This document shows positions 37,013 to 48,800 of a stretch of 64,000 bases of DNA, piece by piece. The stretch lies in contig OX387609.1 of NCBI GenBank assembly GCA_947568835.1, positions 9,501,660-9,565,659 on the forward strand, read 5' to 3'. Source of the DNA: Protonemura montana (taxonomy: Eukaryota; Arthropoda; Insecta; Plecoptera; Nemouridae). Below the pieces are notes generated by a model. That model did no database searches. It saw only the letters and a list, made by a program, of their open reading frames with translations, and had not been told where the DNA came from. Position 1 is the first letter of the stretch. Each line of letters begins with the position of its first letter. Both the position numbers and the translations under genes were made by a program.

Positions 37013-40000
37013 AATTTAACAACGAAAATAACTAGAAAAGTTTCATATTATAAAACTCTTAGCCGGTGAGTTAAAAGTTTAAAGATATTTTCTTGACTAA
37101 AGAATTCAAGCGTCGATAGAATGAACTCGGCCGGTGAGAGCATTCAACGTATTTTATGTAAGTCATGTTATTTTTGCTAAAATACCGTTTGATATAAAAA
37201 ATTGCTTCTTCCGTATTTATTTACCAACAATCAATTGGTTTTCTTTCTTAAGCGCTTTTACAGATATGAGTCGTAAAACAATGAGCAATGGAATTTAATT
37301 ATAGAAGTGCTTATTAAAAAATACAAACCCAAATTCTTTGGGATCAAAATAGATCAAATGTAAGTATTTGTATAAAAAATTTTTTTATCTATGACTTTGA
37401 TGCACTCTTATGGAAAAAGCAGTTTGAAGCAAAACCAGAATGTTATTTTATATGGCTCTAAAAACTCAACTTAAGCAATGTTATTTTTATTTGTTTTTGA
37501 TCCAAGAAGAACTCATTAAACCGACTTAAGTTACACTTATGCAAGGCATACTGCATGTGTGCTTGCACTGAAAATGATACACTGATTTTCCATAAATCCA
37601 CTTGTTTTTCACCGTATCTTTTGACCTAAAAACAGAACAATTGTATTTGATTTTCTCGAATTATTAAGTAAATGTGTTAATATAAGTCAATGTGCCACCG
37701 AATATGTACCAATTATTCTAAGCATAAATAAAGTTTTTCATTCATAGTAAAAGAACGTGGACTCGTCCGAATTTAAAATACATTGTAATTAGATATAAGT
37801 TACAAATAAATTACAATTGTGCGTGGAATGCAAAATATATTAGTGTCCTTTTAAATGTTTCTGTTGTTTTCGTTGACTAATATTAAAGAGCGTGTCATTT
37901 AATAAATATTTAAATTTGTTGGAACATTTAAGCAAAACAAAACATTTACAAAGGTTTTAGCAGACCGGTAATTTCAGAGAATTTTTTGAAATGTTGGCTG
38001 TTATAGATGTAATAAGCCTTCTGAATACAATAATCAATGAAATAAGTCTCTAATATTCCAAAAAGCCTAATGGCTGGTGTGTTTTATTTTGTTTTACCTA
38101 ATTTAAGCATTGTTAAGCTTGGTGAAAAGATAAGAGGCTAGAATATTTGTTTTACGCCACTGCAACTGCAAGAGGCAATTTTAAAAGTTTACAAATACTA
38201 GAAATCGCATCCGGATCAAGAATGCCATGGTACAATTAAGATTTTAATTCTTAAAAAATATGCAATTATGGCGAATCCATCACTTTCTTAACATTGTCTT
38301 AAAGTGTAAAAGCCTAAAAAAATTGCAACAATCAATTAAAATCAAAATCAATATTAAAAAATTATACCAAAGCCAGCAATATTGTATTTTTTTTTTTCAT
38401 TTTTCAAGCACTGACAAGCTTTATATACACATATATATATATTTGTTTTTATATTGTATAAATATTTATTATCATATATTTTTATAAATATAAATAAATA
38501 ATTATAAATAATATAAGTACAAGAGAATATATTTATGAGTTCCTCATTTTCTGATGTCTCACGGACTTCTTTAAGAGACTGGATGTATTGTTATTCAGTG
38601 GTTTTAATAAAAAGGGCAATGTAAAAATCTTCAACCTAACTTCCGTGTATCTCAGCAGCATCTTTGTCAAATTGATTAGAACGATCCTGGCTAAAAAGTG
38701 CAAAAGATCCTAATTTAACATGGTTTCTGTCCACCAAGATCACCAAGATCACCAAGATCCGCACGAATAATCCACATTCCACGATACAATCACATGAAAT
38801 TATCACCTATTTTACAGCTTTAATTGCGACAAATAATTTCAATGACTGACACTATTTACTGGCTCGATTTTTTTAATATCTTGTCTGTATTTTGGCAATA
38901 CTCATACTAAACTGAACTTGTCCGTTGACTTTTTTGATAATTACCAATTGATCTGTCAGAGAACCCAATCAAGTATCTCACTAGATAATTTTTCTTGTGT
39001 CTGGACGGTTCATGTTTTCACTAACTTCGAACCCTAAAAGCAATTAGGTAATTTTTTTCTAAACTACCTGTAGTAATTAAATGACAATAACATACCCTCA
39101 TTACGTCCCAGAGACTATCTATTCTGTTTGCGGTAATTGAAAGACTACACAACTAGCTTTTATGTTTTGTCTTAATATTTTTGAGTTTGGTGTAATTTGC
39201 AAAGATTTTGACAAGGACAACGAATATGGTCTAGCGTATTTCTTATCAAAACTGCAAAGAAACATTTGTGAAATCTGATTTAAATTGCAAACGCTTGCAA
39301 TGCGCTGGATATTTTGTTATTAGGAACACCGCTTGCTTCTCAAAAATTGATATATTTTTATAAATATCATAAAATAACAAAATATTTATTGATAGTATTT
39401 ATCCAAAAGAGTGAAAGAGATGAAAGAAGCAACGCTTCATGTAGACTTAGCTTAAATAGCTAGTGAAATAATCACTATAGCGCACTTGAAATAATAACAC
39501 AGAACAAAAATGAGTTAGCTACCTTTTAAAAATCCACTTGCCTAGGAGTGTAAACCAAAAAAAAAAAAAAAATAATAATAATAATTTTGGTACCTCTTTC
39601 CATTACCTGTTTATTTTTATTGTGAGTGTCACTGGTGGGTATCGACTGGTATCTGGTATCACTGGTAAAATTATAACATAAGAATAACTTCATTTTTTTA
39701 GAAGATATGTACACATAGGTAGATTTTGAGACAACTAGACCCCTTCTCCCCTACTTTGAACTAATCTGGGATGTAAATAGGAATCGAGTAGAATAATCGC
39801 TACCTCATGAGATACATCATGAGATGCAAAGTATTCTTCGGAATGTATAAAATCTATAATAATATATATTCTGTATATATTCTAAATTTTCATAGTTTCA
39901 ACTATCTTTCCATATATTTCCAAGTGAAAACGAAAATTTTAAATCCTCGTGAAATTCCTTGGCTTCTACAGATATAGAGAATTATAATATGTCTACCGAG

Positions 40001-40565
40001 CTTATTCTCTTAACCAAAACTAGAATTCAAATCGTATCAATGTGGTTTTCTGGAGTTTGTATCTACATTGAGATACCTATACTAAGATGTCAGTGCGTCA
40101 TGTAAATCTAGTTATCTGAAATGACGGAAAAGTAACTATTTGACAAAATATGCTTATTATTGCCATGAGATTGTGAAACTTTTGAACTGAGTAAAATAAT
40201 CAAGAAACTTCATTTGGATATCAAAGTAAGTAGTCCCATTGATATATTATTTATATTTCCAAGCCATCAAATATTCCAATTTGAATCAAACACATTGTTG
40301 AAAACTATTTTTTTTTTTTGTGATCTTTAAGAGCGTTTTATTTAAACAGCGTTGGTGAAATCAATCCTTAGTATGCTTTCAAGGCAAGCCCAGTACTTAC
40401 TAAAATATTTTATTTGTGCAAGTGTATAATTCATGAGCGCATGTTGGCAGTTTCAATGTCACTTTGCAGCATTTGTGGCAATAGCATACGTTTTGCATGG
40501 GATTTTTTTAGGATTTACATGGGTTTTACCAGAAAATCTAAATCAAATCTCATCGGATAAATGTG
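37013..40565. other. AT-rich spacer without recognised gene
   Basis: No supported gene. It includes AT-rich low-complexity sequence at 38420-38520 and the SINE fragment at 39278. Confidence 0.5.
39278..39350 (-). repeat. tRNA-SINE body fragment
   Basis: TTTAAATTGCAAACGCTTGC, AATGCGCTGG, ATTTTGTTATTAGGAACACC and TCTCAAAAATTGAT are the minus-strand body of the family described at 2049. The tRNA-like head is missing. Confidence 0.7.
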
Positions 40566-40605
40566 GTAAGTCAGTCAATCAATCAATCAATCATGTTTAT
40601 TGGTG
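40566..40605 (-). repeat. Retroelement 3' tail, minus orientation
   Basis: On the minus strand, an AATAAA (complement of 40596-40601) is followed by a (TGAT)n tail (complement of 40571-40592). This is the usual layout of a CR1/L2-like LINE or dependent SINE 3' end. Confidence 0.5.
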
Positions 40606-40808
40606 TCAACTTAGTTAACTTTATTGGTGTCTTTCAGTAGTTGCTACAGTTATTTTTATAGCTATTTAGTGGTCAAGTGAAAGAGCTTATCATTCAGTTA
40701 AAATCACTGCTAGTGCCTTCCCTTTCATCGACCAAAGACAGCGAAGAAATCGTTGCATTTTGCTGCGCGAAATCTTGAAGGCAGTTGCAGCCTCTAGCAA
40801 AACAACAC

Positions 40809-40922
40809 ACGTTTAAGTATCTCGTCCGTCCCCTTTTGTAATACTGCTGCAGAATCTGTGACCCACACTCAGCAGCTCTCGTCAGATCAATCGATCTGGT
40901 TTCAAGAAAGGCAGGTAGTTAT
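40809..40922 (+). pseudogene. LINE reverse-transcriptase fragment
   Basis: The plus-strand frame reads KYLVRPLL, a stop, then YCCRICDPHSAALVRSIDLV. This matches the conserved LVRPxLEYxxxxWDPHxxxLVxxIExV segment downstream of the RT core in Jockey/CR1-like LINEs. The stop replaces the conserved Glu and upstream homology needs a frame change, so it is a dead fragment. It is unrelated in orientation to the tail at 40566. Confidence 0.7.
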
Positions 40923-41204
40923 TGAATTGTGCTCGTTTTCAAATAACTTTAAGAGCCATTAAACGCGCTTCAGAATGCGAAAGAAATGCATAAAAATTAA
41001 CATTTTACCATTTTTCACATGAAAGCTGACAAAACACCAATTTAGTCAAACGAAAAAAGAATTACAAAAAAAATTTCACTCGAAAATATACCAAAGCATT
41101 AGCAGCAAAGAGTTTTATGTAGTCCATATCAATTGTAACGTGTTGGAATAGCATGCCTAAAGGTAAAAAGCTTTCGGAATCTGATCTATTTTTATAACAG
41201 GAAC

Positions 41205-41335
41205 TACTCTCACCCTTGATGAAGTAAACAGGTACAAGTTGCGAAACTTCCGGGTGTTTTTTTTACTTAAAATTCAAAACCAAGCTGTAAACAGAATTTT
41301 CTCCAAAACTAGTGCTGATAGTTGACATGAGTCTA
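41205..41335 (+). repeat. CCTTGATGAAG...GCGAAAC repeat (Penelope-like end?)
   Basis: CACCCTTGATGAAG is followed by a potential stem and TTGCGAAACTTC, then GGGTG, which can pair with CACCC. Downstream it keeps aligning with the right part of the 49.5-kb repeat (ATTCAAAACC ... AAAACTAGTGCT). Confidence 0.55.
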
Positions 41336-41640
41336 AAAAACCATAATAATACTTACACAAGTCCTTTCAAAAAATGATCCATGACAGCGTTGGCTTTTAC
41401 AGGGTAGGTATATATATGTGAAACATTTTATTTTTGTTTCAGGAATTGTACATGGCTGTCAAGGAAATAAAACCGTTTGTCTCTGCACCACAAATTCACA
41501 AGCCCCGACTCTCCTCCAAGTCTCCCGAATCTCCTATTTATCGGTGTCCTCCTGCCACACCCTGAATCCCGTTTTGACGGGAACCCTATGGCATAAAATA
41601 CCACAATAACCATGTGCTTGTTGCACAAACACTATCAACT

Positions 41641-41725
41641 ATATGAAATCGTATTTAAATTGCAAACGCTTGCAATGGGTATATTTTTGTATGCCGTTTC
41701 GGCACCAATTTTTGAGAGGGTTGTA
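41641..41725 (-). repeat. tRNA-SINE body fragment
   Basis: ATGAAATCGTATTTAAATTG, CAAACGCTTGCAATG and CCAATTTTTGAGAGGGTTGT mark a minus-oriented copy of the family at 2049, with a diverged centre and no tRNA head. Confidence 0.7.
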
Positions 41726-41899
41726 GATCTCCTCATACAAAAACACCATATGAACCATAAAAAAGCCTTACTCATGTAAAGGAACATTTGCATTTGCCTT
41801 ATCGTGCCGAGCAGGTCCCGATATGTGTTCACCGGACAATACTTACATTTCAAAGACAATTCAGATCAGAATTGTTGACCAAAAAAAATCTGGGCCTTC

Positions 41900-43165
41900 T
41901 TATAAAAGTTTATCAGTGAAAAAAATACAGACCCAAGTGGCACCGGAGGGTCATGAGCCAGCAGAATAGCTACTTTTGACCAAAAAAAAAGTCAGTTCAA
42001 TTATTAATACCAGGAAAGTTTGATTATGACAGCTGACATACCTAATATCTTATCGTTAAGCAATTCCAGGCATCGCAAAAAAAATAGTTTCCTATCAGTT
42101 TCTATTTTAACCTAATAAAGAAAATTGGGAAACACTTACAAAAAATACCAGTGAATTCTACCAAATTAAGAGTGAAATAGCTAGTAGCTAAGACAATTAC
42201 CAAAGAAAGTTGATAATTATCCTAATTACCTACTCCAAGATAATTAGAATTGTCTAAAAAAATGAGAACGACCCGAAAAAAATTCCGGGATTTCCCACAA
42301 AAAATAAACATATATATATATACAGCAGCTAACAGAACATCTAAGTACTTGCGACCAAAGAAAAAAAAATAACCAGTGGAATTGATAATAGCAAGTAAGT
42401 TTGATTCAGGCAATTGACAGAATAACTCGAATAATCCTAGCCAACACATGAACAAAATCCATGGAAAACTAGCGTTTTGTTGCTTCGAGCAATGTTTAAA
42501 AAAAAAGAAAAATATGATGCAGCTAAGAGAATAGCGCTACTAATTATCAAAATAAAATAGACAGTTATTAAGTAAAAAAATACCAAGAATATTCGATTAA
42601 AGCAGAGACCAGAGTAGCTCGTTATAAAAACGATTCCAGACCATAACATGATAAAAACGGCAAACGGCTGCTCAAGACATCGAAGTCTTGTTAAAAAAAA
42701 AACCCCAAATACCATAATAACACAAAATAATGTGATGATATAATGAAAGAAAGTCAGTGTGAATTATCTCAGCTAACAGAATAGCTCATCAATCATCATT
42801 AAACCAACTTTAGTACAGGCCAAAAAAACGAAACCCTACTGGTTATTTTCGAATCGCAACAAAACAGAAAAATAGTAAAATACCTAAAAAAAAACCTGTG
42901 GAATTTAACCAAATACGAGAAAAATTGCTAGCACCTAACAGAATAGCCACTAATTACCAAAGAAAATTGGAAATTATGCTAATTATTCAATTGCAAAGCC
43001 AGTTTAGCCAGGCCATACGTAGAGCTGGTAAAATATAGCAGAGCAACCCGACGGGAGCTCCGCACCCAGCGAGATCTCAGCCAGGACTGATTAAAAAATG
43101 GCGGATTTCGTCGAATTTCGGCTGAAAATAGAGGAGTGGGGGACGACAATGGTACGACAATGGTG
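41900..43165. repeat. Degenerate tandem array plus GC-rich module
   Basis: The motif CAGCTAACAGAATAGC and variants recur near 41960, 42325, 42413, 42512, 42770 and 42930, each with nearby CCAAAGAAARTTGATAATT-like or CAAAAAAAA stretches. The spacing is irregular (about 90-260 bp). The array runs into a module at 43040-43165 (GGGAGCTCCGCACCCAGC, AAAAAATGGCGGATTTCG, GAGGAGTGGGGGACGACAAT), shared with 31.59-31.70 kb. Hence both loci are copies of one composite repeat. Confidence 0.6.
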
Positions 43166-44957
43166 CGAACAAATGAACGTTCGTAAATGTTCGATTATGT
43201 CATTCGATTAAATTCGAATTTTTTCCACTACCTGTTTAAAAATTACAGTTCACAACTTAATTACTTCAAAATAGGTAGTTATTTGATAAAAGTTTCAATT
43301 GAGTCTATTTATTTGATTTAAAAACTGAAACCGGGCTTTGTTTTGGCAAATTCGAGCCCTACTTGAATTCTTGGCGCCAGATAGATCGTATCTTTGATCG
43401 TATCTCGGTACTCTGACAGATCGTTGTGGTTTGACATTTGGTCTGACTACCTTATTGCTACCCTTCGTCGCGAGAGGTTATATTTGTTATTAAAATATTA
43501 CTTTAACTATTTACCAATTGCTACCTATTTGTTCCTTGTTCAGTCTTCTCATCTTTGTCAAGAAAGTCAACTCGAACAATCTTCCGACAAGGAAATTTCA
43601 GTCACTTTCTTACACTCGTAATCTCTGGTAGTAGGTACATAGGTACGTACCTAGTTCTAAACTAACAGCCCCAATAATCTCATCAACACAACTGACAGCG
43701 TAAAGCCCCCGTGATTTCATGATGTGATCATTAAATTTGGATTAGGTTGTGACCGAGCTTTTATGGAAATTTCATATAAGGGAGTTTGTCATGTCTTTAT
43801 GTCTGATTACATTGACATTTTCCTTGACTTGAGTTTCCAAAAAAATATATTCTTCAAAATGGGTAGGAACTGAATTTCATGTGAAAACTTTGTCTGTTAC
43901 CATCCAGAAAAGATTTTTAATTCACCAACCATTCTCTATTTTTTCACTATGAGGATGTGAGAACTGTCAAACTGATAGAAGAATTTTGAACCCCAATGTC
44001 CAACTAATCACTTCGTTCAGATCCTCCACTTGCCGATAGTGATGAACAACTCCGTTTGGTGCAGTACCTGGATGTCACAGCTGGGTGGGCTGTCCTGCAT
44101 GAAATTGTGTGCAGCCAAGGGCAATCCTGTGCTAGCACTGTTTGATGGACGAAAGCTATTTAAGGCACTCCCGAGATCGATTATCTATCGATTTTACTGT
44201 TTTACTGTTGGAAAACGATTTTGTCATTTAGGCAGGCCCATAAAACCATTACATTGCATTATCATTGCCATAATCATTGTATTGTGCTAGGACAAATCTA
44301 CGGCTGATAGAGTATATCTAAGCCTGCGAAACCATGACATGCCTAGTACTCACATATCCTTCTTCTTTTTAGTGGCATTACTGCAACCTGCCCTGGACTT
44401 CAACACTTTATGAATGGACTGTTATGGTTCAGAAGTGTACATTTTCTCTTGTTTTAATCATCACATAGCTTTAAAAAATAACCCAAATTTATTGTCAAGC
44501 AAATAAGTTGCATAAAAAACTTGCAGACATGATTTATGACAATGGACAGAAGAAAGTCAGAATCTGCTAAAACTATACATTTCAATGAAGGAAATTTCTC
44601 TTACTGAGGTTTATAGGGCTGATTACTAAAGATGAAGATAGGTACTACGACATTTCGGCTTTCCCTTGTTCACGTAAGAGTAAATGAATACCGTTTTCAA
44701 TCAATTTTTGAACTATTCCACACGACATGACAATAGCTTACCAGGTTCTTACCAAATGAACAAATCCTTCGTCATATTGCCTGGTATCGTTCTTGAAATA
44801 TTCTTGAAAATTGAGACAAGCATAAACCATTGAATTTTGGGTGGAAAAATGAAGCAGATTTGAACTTATGAGCAATATTTGATTACTGATTAGGAATGTA
44901 GCCTTTTAAAGCCCTCTGCTTTAGTCTAAACTGAAATTATCATCTGAAATTGCATTA
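43166..44957. other. Spacer without recognised gene
   Basis: Short frames at 43394-43621 and 44030-44290 have no recognised domain. Confidence 0.45.
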
Positions 44958-45136
44958 AAATCCTCCCAAAAGATGTGTTCAAGTAGCTCAACGGTTTAAC
45001 CATGGTTAAACCAACACCATAAGTGCAAATCGGGTTTCGAGTCCCCGTTCGGATATCAATTTTTGAGGGGGTGGTAGTGTTCCCAATATTAAATACCCTG
45101 CGCATTGCTAGCGTTTGCAATTGAAACCAGATTTTA
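44958..45136 (+). repeat. tRNA-derived SINE, most complete copy
   Basis: An A-box TAGCTCAACGG (44984-44994) and B-box GGTTTCGAGTCCC (45033-45045) form a tRNA-like head. The body is ATCAATTTTTGAGGGGGTGG, TAGTGTTCCCAATATTAAAT, ACCCTGCGCATTGC and GCGTTTGCAATTGAAA, ending near 45136. This copy shows head and body collinear in one orientation and so defines the family. Confidence 0.75.
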
Positions 45137-45300
45137 CGTCATCGGAGTAATCTGAGTAATCATTCAGAGGGCATTAAATCTATTTTCTATATCTTCTCTT
45201 TCTTCTTGTCTCACCAATCATCCAGATTTTTGGCAGGTACTAGCTAAATAAAAAACTTTTGAGTGGCTTCATCAACGAACTTAGATAGATATTAGAACTC

Positions 45301-45306
45301 TTTAAT
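45301..45306 (-). promoter_or_regulatory. Candidate polyadenylation signal (ATTAAA)
   Basis: The only near-consensus signal I see within 320 bp downstream of the peptidase stop (45617). No AATAAA occurs on the minus strand in that interval. Weak evidence. Confidence 0.3.
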
Positions 45307-45616
45307 CAATCATCACTTAAGGTAAAGGCATTATTTGTAACAAAAATAAACGGAAATTCTCAGAAAGATATGAAACAGTTTCCCAAACAAAGAATCTTAA
45401 AAAGACTTAAAGAGTTTTACATGCATAAAAGTAATACCACAGTTTCCTGACACAAGCTAATGTTGTTCTTTTCGCCACGGTGAACCTCATCGCAGTTTCT
45501 TGTCCCGAATTCACTGACAGTGAGCTTGACTCGCTTTAGCCTGATGTCAGTAAAATCAGCGTGAATTGTCCCCCTAAAAAATGCACACCAGAACTTGTAA
45601 CGATATGCTACTCTTT

Positions 45617-45853
45617 TCAGAAGTACATGGCAGCCCAGACCATTGCAGTGGCGAACAACGCTGGAACGGCAACGTGGACCCCATGTGCACCGCCAGTCCC
45701 GGGGGCTTGGCGTTCCATCCACTCGAGGATCGTCTTCGCATGAGCATCGCCCCACCGCAAGTCGGCCTCTGCGGCCTCAATGGCTTTGCCGACCGCAAGG
45801 AACGCGCTCGACGTGCTCAGCTGTTCCTCGTTGTCTGCTGCAAACTGCTTTAG
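45617..45853 (-). CDS. APN exon 15 (residues 883-960, GPI signal)
   Basis: Acceptor TTTCCAG|CTA, stop TGA at 45617-45619. Encodes the last helices ([21 protein letters not shown]), a Pro/Gly-rich spacer (APGTGGAHG) and a terminal [18 protein letters not shown]. Absence of a charged tail after the hydrophobic segment is the standard GPI-attachment layout. Confidence 0.93.
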   Translation of the reverse strand, partial: LKQFAADNEEQLSTSSAFLAVGKAIEAAEADLRWGDAHAKTILEWMERQAPGTGGAHGVHVAVPALFATAMVWAAMYF

Positions 45854-48800
45854 CTGGAAATGGTGAACAAATTTGAGTGTTAACGACGCACTGTTTTGCT
45901 AACAGTCTGCGGGACTGGTCTATTGGCCATAAGATTTTCTAATGGTTGCAATGATAAAACAGTGTGGCAATTAGCATCATGGCTTGATGTCTGTGAGGTT
46001 TACGGTTTTGCTATAGGTAAAGATTGCTTTTGTGATCTTCAAATGGACCTTGGCATATAGCAGACTTGACTGAGCAAAACAGTTAACAAAATTTACAAAT
46101 ATGGGGATGGATTTTGAACATATTTTTGGTTAAATGGCGTTTTAGACTGGACAGCAAACTTGTTCAACGACATTATGTTCTCCATCGGGTTAGCACCAGC
46201 TCTCAGCAAAAGCCCTCCCAGCTGAACACGTGATCACTAGCTGTCAGTACATTAATTTGTTTGCCGATTGCTAACAAGCGAGAATTGCAGGAGAAAAGTG
46301 TATCGAACTCTTTCAGTCGAACTGCTCTGGGGCCGAGTCACATTTAAAAAATTAACCTAATTTTTGTCTAGAACGTTGGTGTTTTCAGTGGTATTGACGA
46401 AGTAGACATGGCAAAGAAGACGACAATGCATATACCTTTCATTACCATTAACAAAATGTATGTATAATTTTACGAGATTGACGGAAACCATTTTGCCTTT
46501 ATGACACTTGTGAAACTGCATGTTTAATGGTTTGTTATAGCGCAATGTAAGCATGATAATAATTTATTTTCAACAGAAGAGACCACCTAAATGAGAGGAG
46601 TTCGAGAGACTTTGACCACGACAACTTACCTCACCAATTTAACCCATCGTTAACTTATTAGTTATTGCACAATTCTAATGCAGTCAACTCAGCCAGACTG
46701 TGACCAACTTTCCCAAAATAGCCAAAGCTTTTCAAATGTGGTGAAGAAGAAGGATAGGGAGCCAAACTCACCTGAGATGAAGAAGGGCTCCTTCTCTCTT
46801 TCTCCTTCACCACATCAGTATCCAGCCTCTTGGCACCCTACTCGCATTAAAGCGTTGTAAATATATGCCTGAGTGCCATAGGCTACAGGAGTTGTGTCGT
46901 CAGGGACAATGAACCCGCCCACAAGTGTAATGTGTGCGATTGATTGTGGTTTCAGAACGGCTAGCGGACTGCTAAGCTTAGGTGCAAAGATCTAGGTCTG
47001 CATGTTGATAAATTTGTGTACAATGTCTTCAGTAATTGTAAATATAAATGTAAACATACTTCTTGGCTCATTCATTTTTCTACCTTGATCCGAGCATCTC
47101 TGCAACACTCCATTTGGCTGATAGATTAACCTTCAGCCCATGAATAGAAAATGAGTAAAACCTACAGGCTAAAAGTGTACCCAAAACCCCAATGGCTTGA
47201 CAATGGCATTGTTGTTACACGGAAATCACTGTAATGGGATCCAACAACCTTCCAGTATCATTTCTGGCGATACAAAGAACTTTGATCGATTCAGAATTCT
47301 CCTTGGTCACACCTGCTCAGTCCGTGGTTAAAGAAGCTACAGAAATGTGCTGCACGCTTTTATGATGTTCCCAGGAACTGTTTTTAGTTACTTACCTTGT
47401 CAACCTGTGCCTGAGTGGTGAGCCGGCCAGCCAGCCCCGTAATGGCGTTGCCCAAAGTGTTGCTGCCCAAGTAGCTGAAAGCAAGCAAGCCAGAGGGTAA
47501 ACAGTAACACAGACAGACACAAATATTTATTTATTTATTCCTTAAACTCCCCAAAAATTCATCACAGGGATACGTTCCAAAAAAATAAAATAAAATAGCC
47601 AACTTTTTAATTGACAAACCTTATCAGTTACCATGTTTTTTAAAAGGGGCCAGTAAATGTGTGCCGGGTTTAAACTGTAAACTGCTCTCCCCAAAAATAT
47701 AGGATGAGAAACATTTTAAATTTAAGCCGATTAATTTCCTAACAAACATACATCTTTAACAAGGTAAAGAAGTAAATGGTAAATGACGCTTGTAGGTACG
47801 TGTCTACTTACATTCCTATTGGCACTGTGTTTTGTTGAAATTAAGCTCATAATATCATAATTTTTCATACTACAGAAAGGAACTCACTGCAAGTTGATGG
47901 CAGTTAGGTTGCTAATGAGGAAGTCTAGGGCGGGGTCAACTCCCTCGGGGTTGTTGTAGACTGAAGAGAAGACGGACGGTGCATCTTGAAGCCGCACGCC
48001 TGAGTTGTCAGTCACCGACTTCAGTAGATACCTGAAAAACGTACAACCTTTGTTACACCAACTCAAAGACTTGATCCTGATACTTCTGTAGACCACGGAA
48101 CCTTGTTTGTAGTAAATTGTTTTGCATCACAATGTTGGTTTTAAAAGTTAACACAAATTCCCTAAATATCCTGGATGAATGCATATTAAAGAGTTGCAAT
48201 TTTATTATTATAAAAACTTTTTGTATTTGACTCGGGCGGCTAGTATAGCCACAGTTTGCTTTGCTGTCACCGCAAATTGACAGTAATTCGGCCAGGTTAG
48301 GTTTCTTTTAGTCAACACTTATGTCTGACATGGCCTGACATGCAATGTCGGATACAAGTTGGGGAGTGGGCCACAGTTCGGCGAGTTACTTACGGTTCGG
48401 GTTTTAATTGAACTGTTCAATTGACATTGTAATATCTTGGCCTACTGTAACCATTGCTTGCAAGCCAAGGAGCCAAGTCATATCTCCCAGCCACCCTCAC
48501 ACTGTCTTCTTGGTCGCCAATAGCAAAAGCTCGGGCTTAGTCTTCCAACTCTATGTTTTCACAGCAGCCAAACACACTGAGGACCCATAGAAAAATCCTG
48601 CCAGGCCACCCTAGCCTCGTTCAAAAATACTAGTTTTTTAATTTCCCAAATAATCTTTTGCAGAATATCAATTTTTTGGATGAGAAACTTCCTCACTTTC
48701 CAAGACAGGTAAGTACATTTGGATGTGTGGTTGTTTTCAGAGCTGCAGTATGATGTTGAGATATGTTTTACAGTGTTGCTCTGTGTTGAGAAGGTTTGCG

